Assembly: GCA_017883165.1 (NCBI GenBank)
Contig: JADGOC010000018.1
Span: 1-38,149, forward strand
From: Acidobacteriota bacterium
GTDB taxonomy: Bacteria; Acidobacteriota; Vicinamibacteria; Vicinamibacterales; CAVVIG01
Length of the DNA: 38,149 nucleotides
Direction: 5' to 3'
The translations under genes and the position numbers were made by a program. The notes beneath the pieces are model-generated. The model worked only from the letters and a program-made list of their open reading frames with translations, did not search any database and was not told the DNA's origin. Shown piece by piece: positions 14,600 to 23,140 of this stretch (position 1 is the stretch's first letter; the number at the start of each line of letters is the position of its first letter).

Positions 14600-15903
14600 C
14601 AATGCACCTCACCCACGATGAGCGGCCGCGCGGCCGGTCGCGTGTCCCCGATCCCAATCGCCTCCGACGCCCGGCCGATCGCCTGCTGCAGCTTCGCCGG
14701 ATCGCGGTAGTGCAGCTCGAGAATCGGATCGCCTTCACGCACCGCGTCGCCGACGGTCGCCTTGATGATGATGCCGACCGCGGGATCGACCGCGTCGGCC
14801 ACGCGGTCGCGCCCCGCGCCGAGCGACACCGACGCGCGGCCGACCGATTCGGCGTCGAGCCTGGTCACGAATCCGCTCCGCGCCGCCGTGATCGCGTGCC
14901 GCTCGGGCGCCGACGGCAGCCGCGCGTAGTCGTCGGCCACGCGGGGGTCGCCGCCCTGGCGCTCGATGATCCGCCGGAAGCGCTCGAGGCCCTCGCCCGA
15001 CGCGATCGCCTTGCGGACCTGCTGCGCCGCACCCGCGCGATCGGACGCGACGCCGCCCAGCACGAGCATCCGCGCCGTCAGCTCCACCGACACGTCGGTG
15101 AGATCGGCGGGGCCGCGGCCTTTCAGCACCTCGAAGCACTCGATGACCTCGAGGGCGTTGCCGACCGCGCGCCCGAGCGGCACGTCCATCGCCGTGATGA
15201 TCGCCTCGGTACGGACGCCCGATGCGTTGCCGATCGAGACGAGCGACTCGGCCAGCCGGCGCGAATCGGCCTCGGTTTTCATGAACGCGCCGCTGCCGGT
15301 CTTCACGTCGAGCACGAGCGCGTCGATGCCTTCCGCGATCTTCTTGCTCATGATCGACGCGCTGATGAGGGGGATGCTCTCGACCGTGCCGGTCACGTCG
15401 CGCAGCGCGTAGAGGATCTTGTCGGCCGGCGCGATCTGGGCGGTCTGTCCGATCATCGCGCAGCCGACGGCGACGAGCGCGGCCTTCATCTCCTCGAGCG
15501 ACAGCTGCACGCGGAAGCCCGGAATCGCTTCGAGCTTGTCGAGCGTGCCGCCGGTGTGCCCGAGGCCGCGCCCCGACATCATCGGCACGACCAGCCCGCA
15601 TGCGGCGGCGAGCGGCGCGAGGATGAGCGACGTCTTGTCGCCGACACCGCCCGTGCTGTGCTTGTCGACCTTGGCGCCGGGAATCCCGGAGAGATCGACG
15701 CGTTCGCCGGAGTGCACCATCGCGTCGGTGAGCCACGCGGTCTCCTCGGTGCTCATGCCGCGCACGAGAATCGCCATGAGGAGCGCGGAGGCCTGGTAGT
15801 CGGGCAGCGTGCCGTCCGTCACGCCCGTGACGAAAAACCCGATCTCCTCCCGACCCAGCGTGCCGCCGTCCCGCTTCTTGATGATGATGTCGACTGCACG
15901 CAT
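14599..15903 (-). CDS. deoA: Pyrimidine-nucleoside (thymidine) phosphorylase
   Basis: 434 aa from the ATG at 15903. It begins with MRAVDIIIKKRDGG. The phosphate-binding KHSTGGVGDK is at 81-90, MSGRGLGHTGGTLDKLE at 108-124, KTGSGAFM lies mid-protein, and the C-terminal domain ends with a swivel-type region (DAVREGDPILELHYRD). It phosphorolyses thymidine/uridine to base plus (deoxy)ribose-1-phosphate. It is the first gene of the nucleoside operon and is divergent from the HEAT/HD-GYP run across only 27 bp. TATACT lies 9 nt before its start with no Shine-Dalgarno sequence, suggesting a leaderless mRNA. Upstream extension into the HEAT gene region was rejected. Confidence 0.94.
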   Translation of the reverse strand: MRAVDIIIKKRDGGTLGREEIGFFVTGVTDGTLPDYQASALLMAILVRGMSTEETAWLTDAMVHSGERVDLSGIPGAKVDKHSTGGVGDKTSLILAPLAAACGLVVPMMSGRGLGHTGGTLDKLEAIPGFRVQLSLEEMKAALVAVGCAMIGQTAQIAPADKILYALRDVTGTVESIPLISASIMSKKIAEGIDALVLDVKTGSGAFMKTEADSRRLAESLVSIGNASGVRTEAIITAMDVPLGRAVGNALEVIECFEVLKGRGPADLTDVSVELTARMLVLGGVASDRAGAAQQVRKAIASGEGLERFRRIIERQGGDPRVADDYARLPSAPERHAITAARSGFVTRLDAESVGRASVSLGAGRDRVADAVDPAVGIIIKATVGDAVREGDPILELHYRDPAKLQQAIGRASEAIGIGDTRPAARPLIVGEVH

Positions 15904-15912
15904 GCGCCGGGC

Positions 15913-15920
15913 AGTATACT
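15913..15920. promoter_or_regulatory. Palindromic AGTATACT: candidate -10 box for both divergent operons
   Basis: The 27-bp gap between the deoA ATG (15903) and the HEAT-gene ATG (15931) has AGTATACT near its centre. Because it is a palindrome it presents TATACT on both strands, 9 nt before deoA and 10 nt before the HEAT gene. There is no Shine-Dalgarno sequence on either side. Both transcripts would start within a few bases of their start codons. Confidence 0.5.
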
Positions 15921-15930
15921 TCGGGAAACC

Positions 15931-18144
15931 ATGTCTCAGGTTTCTCAGCTGTCCCCGGAATTGGCCCGGGGCGTGCTGCAATTGGCCCGGGCGCTGCTCG
16001 TCGCGGCCCGCAACTGGACGCTCTATCCGCCGGAACATCCGACCGTCGGCCTCTCGGTCGGCCGCTTCACTGACGCGATTCGCCAGTCGTCGATGGGCGC
16101 CGTCTTTTCGCTCGGCATCACACCCGATACGCTGATGGTCGAAGGCACGTTCGCCGACCCCGCCCAGAGCGGCATCGCCGAAGCGGCGCGCCTGCTCCAC
16201 GACTGCGACCTGCTGCGCGTCACGTTTGTCGGCGATGTGCCGACCAACGCCGTTCACGCGTTCCTGCGCGTCGTCACGCTGGATCCGGCGGAGCGCCGCC
16301 AGCTGGGCGGTCCGGCCACGATCTGGGCGACGCAGGGACACCCGTCGCTCGCGCTCGAGCAGATTGACTACGAGAAGGTCCTCGGGCGCGAAGAAGGCGA
16401 GATCACCGAGCCGGCCAGACGCGACGATCTCTGGCGCTCGATCGTCATGTCGATTGCCGGCGGCCAGCAGGCGGTCTTCGACGAGCGCGCGCAAGAGCGC
16501 CTGCTCGCGATCGCCGGCAGCCCGCTCGACATCACCGACCTCGCCGCCGCCGCCATGGCGCCCAAGCGCGCCGTCGACGGCTCGCCGATGATCACCTCGC
16601 AGGCAGCGACCGTGCTGGCCGCCTTCCGCCACCTGACGAGCATCGTCGGCGTGATGGCGCCCGAGCGGATGCCGGAGGTGATGAGCAACCTCGCCACCGC
16701 CGCCACCCGGCTCGACCCGCACGTCGTCATGCGGGTGCTGCAGACCGACGACGATCCGGCGGGCGGCATCGGCGTGGTGCGCGGCGTCGCGGCGGCGTTC
16801 GACGATGCCAAGGTCGCACAGCTGCTGGCGACGTCGCTCGCGATCGACGGTCAGGCGTCAGATCGCCTGGCAACGATTTTCAATACGATCGCGCCGGACG
16901 AGGATCGCAAGCGCCGCGTCCTGACGCTGACGCGCACGTTGCTGAACGAAACCGACTTCGGCAAGTCGGGGCAGTTTCAGGTGCTCTGGACGTCGATGGA
17001 GGAGCTGCTCATCTCCTACAACGACAAGCCGTTCGTGTCGGAGGCGTACCGCTCGGCGCTCGACGGCGTGGGCGAACGCGCCGAACGGATGGCGTCGATC
17101 GATCTACCGGAGGAGCTGTCGGAGTGGATGGACAGTCTCGGCCAGCAGAGTGTCCGCACGCTGTCGGTACGGATGCTGATCGACCTCCTCACCATCGAGA
17201 CCGACGCCGACCGCGCGGGCGACATCGCGCAGGACATGGAGGCGCTCGCCGAGGATCTGCTTATGGCGGGCGCGTACGACGACACGCAGGCCGTGACGCA
17301 GGCGCTCGCCGATCGCGCCGGCTCGGCGGCAGGCGTCGGGCGCGATGCCTGCCGGCATGCGCTCGACACACTCGGCGAATCGCTCGCCATGCTGGAAACG
17401 GCGGCGGTCCTGGGCGAGGTCGACGACAGCGGCTGGGACGCCATTCGCGCGGTCATGCAGATTATCGGGCTGCCAACCATCGAAGTGCTCAAGCCAGTCG
17501 TGGCGGTGGAGCAGGAAACGCTCGCGTCGCGCCGCGCCGAAGAGTTGATCCTGGGATGCGGGCCGGGGGCGGTCATGCGCCTCGGGTCGCTGCTCAGCGA
17601 TCCGCGATGGTTCGCGCAGTGCGCCGGGGCGCGTCTCCTCGGCCGCATCGGCTCCGCGACGGCGGTGCCGCTGCTGCAGCCGCTGCTGAGGCAGAACAAT
17701 CCTCGCGTGATCCGCGAGACGGTGACGGCGCTCGGCAGCATTCCCGATCCGTCGGCGGCGCGCGCGATCCATACGGTGCTGAGGGCGGCCACCGGCGCGG
17801 CGCGCCGCGCGGTCATCGACGCGCTCGTCGCCGACCGCGATCCGCGCGTCGTGCCGATGCTCATCCGGATCCTCGAGGAGAGCCAGCCGCTCGGTAAGGA
17901 TCACGACGTCGTGCTGGAGACGCTCGCCGCGCTCGGCACGGTCGGCAGCGAGACGGCGGTGCCGGCGCTCGCCTCCGCGATCCAGCGCCGCGGGTTCTTC
18001 GGCCGCAAGAAGCTGCGCGCCATCAAGGAACGGGGCGTCGCCGCGCTCGGGAGCATCGGCGGCCCGAAAGCGGACGCGACGCTCGAGCAGGCGTCTAGGA
18101 CCGGCGATCGCATGTTGAAGAAAATCGTCGCGGCAAGAAGATGA
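15931..18144 (+). CDS. HEAT-repeat protein, partner of HD-GYP (copy 1)
   Basis: 737 aa, no signal peptide or membrane span. Residues 10-100 contain an N-terminal domain with LYPPEHP at 31-37 and a later strand (GITPDTLMVEGTF), also found in the next three genes. The middle (about 100-540) is mostly helical with no recognised catalytic motif. Residues about 555-725 are HEAT/armadillo-like repeats (GARLLGRIGSATAVPLLQPL; TVTALGSIPDPSAARAI; VLETLAALGTVGSETAVPAL), an interaction scaffold. The stop overlaps the HD-GYP start by 4 nt (ATGA). The paralogue at 19499-21769 has the same layout. It probably scaffolds or regulates the HD-GYP protein. The function is unknown and inferred only from context. 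Confidence 0.8.
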   Translation: MSQVSQLSPELARGVLQLARALLVAARNWTLYPPEHPTVGLSVGRFTDAIRQSSMGAVFSLGITPDTLMVEGTFADPAQSGIAEAARLLHDCDLLRVTFVGDVPTNAVHAFLRVVTLDPAERRQLGGPATIWATQGHPSLALEQIDYEKVLGREEGEITEPARRDDLWRSIVMSIAGGQQAVFDERAQERLLAIAGSPLDITDLAAAAMAPKRAVDGSPMITSQAATVLAAFRHLTSIVGVMAPERMPEVMSNLATAATRLDPHVVMRVLQTDDDPAGGIGVVRGVAAAFDDAKVAQLLATSLAIDGQASDRLATIFNTIAPDEDRKRRVLTLTRTLLNETDFGKSGQFQVLWTSMEELLISYNDKPFVSEAYRSALDGVGERAERMASIDLPEELSEWMDSLGQQSVRTLSVRMLIDLLTIETDADRAGDIAQDMEALAEDLLMAGAYDDTQAVTQALADRAGSAAGVGRDACRHALDTLGESLAMLETAAVLGEVDDSGWDAIRAVMQIIGLPTIEVLKPVVAVEQETLASRRAEELILGCGPGAVMRLGSLLSDPRWFAQCAGARLLGRIGSATAVPLLQPLLRQNNPRVIRETVTALGSIPDPSAARAIHTVLRAATGAARRAVIDALVADRDPRVVPMLIRILEESQPLGKDHDVVLETLAALGTVGSETAVPALASAIQRRGFFGRKKLRAIKERGVAALGSIGGPKADATLEQASRTGDRMLKKIVAARR

Positions 18145-19496
18145 ACCAGCGCAAGGCCGAAGACCTTGTTCGCCGGCTGGCGGCCGCGCTGCGGGGCACC
18201 GAGCTCTACTCCCCGACGCACCCGCTCGTGCAGCGCGGCATCGATGCGCTCAGCGCCGCGGCGTCGGAGGCGCTGGCCGCGGCGCCCTCGATCGTCATCG
18301 CCTTCATCGGCGACGAGGTCATCGTCGACGCCGTGCGCCTGCCGCGCGGCGCGGCGACGCTCGTCGGCTTCGCGCGCGACCTGCGCGAACGCGACATCGA
18401 GAAGGTGACGTTTACGCGCGGCCTCACGCGCGACGAGCTGCGCGGCCTGATCGCCGCGCTCAGCGAGCGCACCTCGCAGACGCCGCTGCCCGATCGACTG
18501 ACCGCGCGCGGCATCCGCCACGTGACGCTCGGCAGAGTCGTCATCGAAGAGGTCAGCGACGATCAGACGGGCATCGCCGCCGCGCAGCGCATCTACGGGA
18601 CGGCCGTCGAGACGGCCGAGACGCTGTGGCAGGCGGCCAAGGCGGGCGATCAGCCGGATACGGGCGCGGCGCGCAAGATCATCGACGGCCTCGCGCGTCT
18701 GGTCACCCAGGATCGCACGTCGCTCATGGCGCTCACCGCGCTCAAGAAATACGACAACTACACCTTCACGCACATGGTGAACGTGTCGGCGCTGGCCATG
18801 GCCCAGGCGCGCGCGCTCAACGTCGACGGTGCGCTCCTGCGCGAGTTCGGCTTCGCGGCGCTGATGCACGACATCGGAAAGGTCCACACGCCGCTCGAGG
18901 TGCTCAACAAGCCCGACAAGCTCACGAAGGAAGAATTCGACATCATGAAGCGGCACGTCGTTGACGGCGCGCACATTCTGCGCCGCACGCCCGAAATGCC
19001 GGCGCTCGCGCCCATCGTCGCCTTCGAGCACCATCTCAAGCAGGATCTCAGCGGCTACCCGGAGAAGATCGGCAGCCGCAAGCTCAATCTCTGCACGATG
19101 ATCGTCAGCATCGCCGACGTCTTCGACGCGCTGCGCAGCAACCGGCCGTATCGGCAGGGTCTGGCGACGGCGCGCATCCGCTCGATCATGGGTGAGCAAG
19201 GCAACCCGGCGTTCAACCAGACGCTGCTGAAGCGGTTCGTCAACCTGATGGGCCTGTTTCCGGTCGGCAACCTCGTGCGGCTGAACACGGACGAGATTGC
19301 CGTCGTCACCGCCGAGCACCCGACCGACCCCTTCAGACCGCAGGTGAAGATCATCATGGACGCAAAGGGCGACACGGTCGAAGAGCCGCTGCTCGCCAAC
19401 ACGTGGGATCGGGACAGCAAGGGCGAGCATCCGCGCGCGGTGGTCGAGGCGGTCGATCCGGAACCGCTCGGCATCGATCCGCTGAAATACCTCTGA
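18141..19496 (+). CDS. HD-GYP domain protein, copy 1, with altered GYP motif
   Basis: 451 aa. Residues 1-135 are the shared N-terminal domain (LYSPTHP at 22-28; FIGDEVIVDAVRL). The HD-GYP domain follows: H211 (FTHMVNVS), H243/D244 in LMHDIGK, H272 (MKRHVVDGAHIL), H297/H298 (FEHHLKQD) and SGYP at 304-307. The usual motif HHExxDGxGYP reads HHLKQDLSGYP, so Glu is Leu299 and the first Gly is Leu303. Metal ligands appear to be kept. HD-GYP enzymes hydrolyse c-di-GMP (or cGAMP) to nucleotides. The altered loop could weaken this or change substrate. It is coupled to the HEAT gene upstream (ATGA) and lies 2 bp before the next HEAT gene. Confidence 0.88.
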   Translation: MNQRKAEDLVRRLAAALRGTELYSPTHPLVQRGIDALSAAASEALAAAPSIVIAFIGDEVIVDAVRLPRGAATLVGFARDLRERDIEKVTFTRGLTRDELRGLIAALSERTSQTPLPDRLTARGIRHVTLGRVVIEEVSDDQTGIAAAQRIYGTAVETAETLWQAAKAGDQPDTGAARKIIDGLARLVTQDRTSLMALTALKKYDNYTFTHMVNVSALAMAQARALNVDGALLREFGFAALMHDIGKVHTPLEVLNKPDKLTKEEFDIMKRHVVDGAHILRRTPEMPALAPIVAFEHHLKQDLSGYPEKIGSRKLNLCTMIVSIADVFDALRSNRPYRQGLATARIRSIMGEQGNPAFNQTLLKRFVNLMGLFPVGNLVRLNTDEIAVVTAEHPTDPFRPQVKIIMDAKGDTVEEPLLANTWDRDSKGEHPRAVVEAVDPEPLGIDPLKYL

Positions 19497-19498
19497 CC

Positions 19499-21769
19499 AT
19501 GGCGGACGACACCGAGGCCCCCGCTCCGCTCGCGCCTGAAGAGGCGGCCCGGCTCACCGACTTTGCGCGCGCGTGCAAGGCGGCCGCGCGCGCCGTCATG
19601 CTCTACCCGGTCGGGCATCCGGCGATCACCGCGACCCTCGGCCGCATCGTGCAGGTCACCTCTCCCACCAACCTCCGCTCCCCACTGAAGGTGAGCGTGC
19701 TGCCTGACGCGCTGCTGCTCGACGGCCGCGCGCCGGCGCGCCCTGATCAGGCCCTCGCCGAGCTCGCCGTCCTCTTGCACGATCACATGGTCGGCGAGCT
19801 GATCGTGCATCCGGGCGGCGACCTCGAGGCTTGGCGCAATTTCCTGCTGCTCGTCGGCCGGTCGGCGGAATCGGTCCGCGGGGAAGGCGGCATCGCCCGC
19901 CTGTGGACGACGATGGCCGGCCGCCACGTGGAGTTGCGCGAGATCGACTACGCGGAAGTGCTGCGCGAGCGCAGCGGCGGGGGATCGGCGACGTGGGACA
20001 AGGTCATCGCCAGCTGTCTGCAGGGCGACGCCTTCGCGCTCGACGACGAAGCGATCCGGGCCCTGCTCGATATTGTCGGCGACGCCGATCGGCTCGGCGA
20101 TCTCATGGCGGCGCTCGAAACGCGCGGGACCGAGGGCGGCGCGGGGGTCGGCGCGAAAACGACTGCCCTCCTGCGCATGCTGCACGGCATCGTCGAGGCG
20201 GTGTCGAAGAGCGAACCCGAGCGGCTGGATCCGGTGCTGCGCAACATGGCGTCCGCCGTCGGGCAGCTCTCCCCCGACATGATGATGGGCCTGCTTGCGC
20301 ACGGCAGCGGCACCCAAGGCGACACCGACGATGAAGAGACGCCGCGGCTCGTCAGCGCCGTGGTCAGCCGCATGTCGGAAGGGACGATTGCGCGGTTTGT
20401 CTCACGCAGCGTCATGACCGAGGGAACGGCGAGCAATCGCCTCGCCCAGGCGTTTCAGGCGCTCGTGCGCGACGTCGATCAGCGCGAGCGGATGCTGGCG
20501 CTCGCGCACGACGATCTCGCGGCGTCGCCGCTCGGTCGCACCGAGGAATTTCGGGGGGTCTGGAACCACATCACTGAAAAGCTGCTGACATCGTACTCGG
20601 ACGAGCCCTACGTGTCCGACCCCTACGGCCGTGAGTTGTCGCACGCCAGAACGCAAGCCATTCAGGTCGAACAGGTCAACGACGATCCGCCCGAACGGAT
20701 GACCGCCTGGATAAGCACGGTGGCGACGACGGCGCTGCGGGCGCTCGATTTGACGCTGCTCCTCGACCTGCTGCGGATCGAGCCCGACCCCGAGCGCTGG
20801 AAAGGGCTGATGACGCCGGTTGTCAGGCTGCTCGAGGATCTGCTGCTCGTCGGCGACTTCGAGGCGGCCGAGGAGCTCGTCGCCGTGCTGGTGCGCGAGG
20901 CCGGGCCGGGGGGGCATGACGCGCGGCGGCAGGCCGCGATCAACGCGATTGACACGCTGGTCGCGGGATCGATGATGCACCACATCGTCACGCACTTGGC
21001 GGCGATCGACGATGCGCAGTTCGCGCGCGTGAAGGCGATGTGCCTGTCGCTCGGAGAAGTCGTCGTGCGGCCGATCGCCGAGGCGCTGTCGACCGAGGAG
21101 AACAGCCGGACGCGCGAGCGGCTCACCGCGATCATCATCGCGCTCGGCGCGGTGGCGCGGCGGACGGTCGAGCGGCTCAAGAGCTCGCCGAACGCCGCCG
21201 TGCGGCGCACGGCGGTCGTGCTGCTGCGCCAGTTCGGCGGAAGCGAGGCGCTGCCCGACCTCACCGAGCTGCTCGACGACAGCGAGCCGCAGGTGCAGCG
21301 CGAAGCGGTGCGGGCGATCCTCAACATCGGCACCGATCACGCGTACCGCACGCTCGAGCAGGCGCTGGCGAGCGGCACCACGCGGTCGCGCGAGGCAATC
21401 ATGCAGGCGATTAGCAGCCTGCGCGACGAGCGCGCCGTCCCGCTCTTCACCTACATCCTCGGCCACGTCGATCACCGCGGGGCGCTCGGCACGATCTATC
21501 TGCGCGCGGTCGAATCGCTCGGCGCGCTCAAGGATCCCGACAGCATCGCGCCGCTGAAGGACGTCCTCTATCGCGGCGAGTGGTGGGCTCCGCGCCGCAC
21601 GGCGACGCTCAGAACGGCGGCGGCCGTCGCGCTCGCGCGGATCGGCACGCCCGAGGCGCGCGCCGTGCTGGAACAGGCGGCCGCCGCCGGATCGCGCGGG
21701 GTGCGGGCGGCCGCGCGCGCTCACGCCGCGCCGAGCCGCGGCCGCGCAGGACGGGAGGCGCGCCGATGA
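19499..21769 (+). CDS. HEAT-repeat protein, partner of HD-GYP (copy 2)
   Basis: 756 aa from the ATG at 19499, 2 bp after the upstream stop. A longer frame from 19403 runs inside the HD-GYP gene and was rejected. The N-terminal domain has LYPVGHP at 35-41 and VLPDALLLDGRAP. The middle aligns by eye with copy 1: EFRGVWNHITEKLLTSYSDEPYVS against QFQVLWTSMEELLISYNDKPFVS, and LLLDLLRIEPD against LIDLLTIETD. HEAT repeats run from about 543 to the end (AVRRTAVVLLRQFGGSEALPD and following). The C-terminus becomes Ala/Arg-rich. The stop overlaps the next HD-GYP start (ATGA). No enzyme motif was found. It is a paralogue of the 15931-18144 product. Confidence 0.8.
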   Translation: MADDTEAPAPLAPEEAARLTDFARACKAAARAVMLYPVGHPAITATLGRIVQVTSPTNLRSPLKVSVLPDALLLDGRAPARPDQALAELAVLLHDHMVGELIVHPGGDLEAWRNFLLLVGRSAESVRGEGGIARLWTTMAGRHVELREIDYAEVLRERSGGGSATWDKVIASCLQGDAFALDDEAIRALLDIVGDADRLGDLMAALETRGTEGGAGVGAKTTALLRMLHGIVEAVSKSEPERLDPVLRNMASAVGQLSPDMMMGLLAHGSGTQGDTDDEETPRLVSAVVSRMSEGTIARFVSRSVMTEGTASNRLAQAFQALVRDVDQRERMLALAHDDLAASPLGRTEEFRGVWNHITEKLLTSYSDEPYVSDPYGRELSHARTQAIQVEQVNDDPPERMTAWISTVATTALRALDLTLLLDLLRIEPDPERWKGLMTPVVRLLEDLLLVGDFEAAEELVAVLVREAGPGGHDARRQAAINAIDTLVAGSMMHHIVTHLAAIDDAQFARVKAMCLSLGEVVVRPIAEALSTEENSRTRERLTAIIIALGAVARRTVERLKSSPNAAVRRTAVVLLRQFGGSEALPDLTELLDDSEPQVQREAVRAILNIGTDHAYRTLEQALASGTTRSREAIMQAISSLRDERAVPLFTYILGHVDHRGALGTIYLRAVESLGALKDPDSIAPLKDVLYRGEWWAPRRTATLRTAAAVALARIGTPEARAVLEQAAAAGSRGVRAAARAHAAPSRGRAGREARR

Positions 21770-23139
21770 GCTCGCCGCGCCAGCAGCTCGCCGACGAGAT
21801 CCTCCGCCGCTTCGCCGCGGCGCTCCGTTCGTCGCAGCTTTATTCGGCCGGCCATCCGATCATCGCGCGCAATCTCGAAGGGCTCACGACCGCGATGCAG
21901 CTGCTGCACGCGATCGAGCCGGCGATCGTCATCGGCGTGGTCGGCGAGGAGATCATCGTCGACGACATGCCGATCGCAAAGGCGGACACGCAGGGCTCGC
22001 TCATCCGAAGACTGCAGCAGAGCGGCGTGGAGCGCATGACGATCGAACGGGGCGTCACCGGCGACGAGATCGCCGCATTTGTCGACGCCATGTCGAAAGT
22101 CCAGCCGCGAACGGGCAACGAGGAAGCAGCACCGTTCCCTGCGCTGCCGCACATTCGTGTCGGCCGCGTCAACATCGAGCAGCGGATCGAGGGCAGCCTC
22201 GCCGACATGGCGGCGATCCGGCGCCTCTATAACGACGCGGTCTCGGTCGCCGGCGACGTCTGGACCAGCGCGCAAACCGAGCAGAAGCCCGATGCGACGA
22301 TGGCGCGGACGATGATCGACGGGCTGGCGCAGGCGGTCGCGCAGAACCGTACCGCGCTCCTCGCGCTGACGACGCTCAAGAACTACGACAACTACACGTT
22401 CACACACATGGTGAACGTCTCGATTCTCACGATGGGCCAGGCGCGCGGCCTGGGGATCGACGGGCCGCTGCTGCGCGAGTTCGGCCTCGCCGCGCTGATG
22501 CACGACATCGGCAAAGTGCGTACGCCGCTCGAGGTGCTCAACAAGCCGGACAAGCTGACCGACGAGGAATTCACCATCATGAAACGGCACGTCGTCGACG
22601 GCGCAGAGATTCTGCGGCAGACGCCGGACATTCCGGCGCTCGCGCCGGTGGTGGCCTTCGAGCACCACCTGCGCCTGGACGGTACCGGCTACCCGCACGA
22701 AATCCGCCGCCCGTCGCTCAATCTGGGCACGATGCTCTGTGGCATCGCCGACGTGTACGATGCGATGCGCTCGCAGCGCCGGTACCAGCAGGCGTTTCCG
22801 ACCGAGCGCATCCTGGAAGTCCTGAAGCGCAACGACGGCACGCAGTTCGACCAGCATCTGATCCGCCGATTCGTCCAGCTCATTGGCATCTACCCGGCCG
22901 GCAATCTCGTGAAGCTCGACTCGGGAGAAATCGCCGTCGTGCTGAAGGTGTACGCGCCCGATCCGTATCGCCCGCAGGTGCGCGTCCTGTTCGATCGGCT
23001 CGGGAAGCGTCTGGATCTCGCCTACGACATCAACCTGTGGGAAAGCGACGGCGCCGACGGCCAGCCCAGCTCGATCGTCGCGCCGCTCGATCCGGCCGAC
23101 TATCAAGTGGACCCGCTGGCGCTCATGTCGATGACGTAG
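21766..23139 (+). CDS. HD-GYP domain protein, copy 2 (c-di-GMP phosphodiesterase-like)
   Basis: 457 aa from the ATG at 21766. The N-terminal shared domain has LYSAGHP at 25-31 and VVGEEIIVDDMPI. HD-GYP residues: H214, H246/D247 in LMHDIGK, H275 (MKRHVVDGAEIL), H300/H301 and DGTGYP at 305-310. The Gly lost in copy 1 is kept here, while the Glu after HH is Leu in both copies. The CxxD-type helix IADVYDAMRSQRRY follows. It is closely similar to copy 1 over the whole length, so the HEAT+HD-GYP pair was duplicated as a unit. It likely degrades c-di-GMP in the cytoplasm. The following MGMT-like gene starts 1 nt after its stop. Confidence 0.9.
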   Translation: MSSPRQQLADEILRRFAAALRSSQLYSAGHPIIARNLEGLTTAMQLLHAIEPAIVIGVVGEEIIVDDMPIAKADTQGSLIRRLQQSGVERMTIERGVTGDEIAAFVDAMSKVQPRTGNEEAAPFPALPHIRVGRVNIEQRIEGSLADMAAIRRLYNDAVSVAGDVWTSAQTEQKPDATMARTMIDGLAQAVAQNRTALLALTTLKNYDNYTFTHMVNVSILTMGQARGLGIDGPLLREFGLAALMHDIGKVRTPLEVLNKPDKLTDEEFTIMKRHVVDGAEILRQTPDIPALAPVVAFEHHLRLDGTGYPHEIRRPSLNLGTMLCGIADVYDAMRSQRRYQQAFPTERILEVLKRNDGTQFDQHLIRRFVQLIGIYPAGNLVKLDSGEIAVVLKVYAPDPYRPQVRVLFDRLGKRLDLAYDINLWESDGADGQPSSIVAPLDPADYQVDPLALMSMT

Positions 23140-23140
23140 C

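Noticed and set aside
14602-15930. Plus-strand frame running through deoA into the HEAT gene (1180 codons)
   Set aside because: The part before 15931 is antisense to deoA and Arg/Asp/His-rich; the HEAT protein proper starts at the ATG at 15931.
15904-16722. Minus-strand extension of deoA upstream of 15903
   Set aside because: It is antisense to the HEAT gene; TdPase homology begins exactly at the ATG at 15903.
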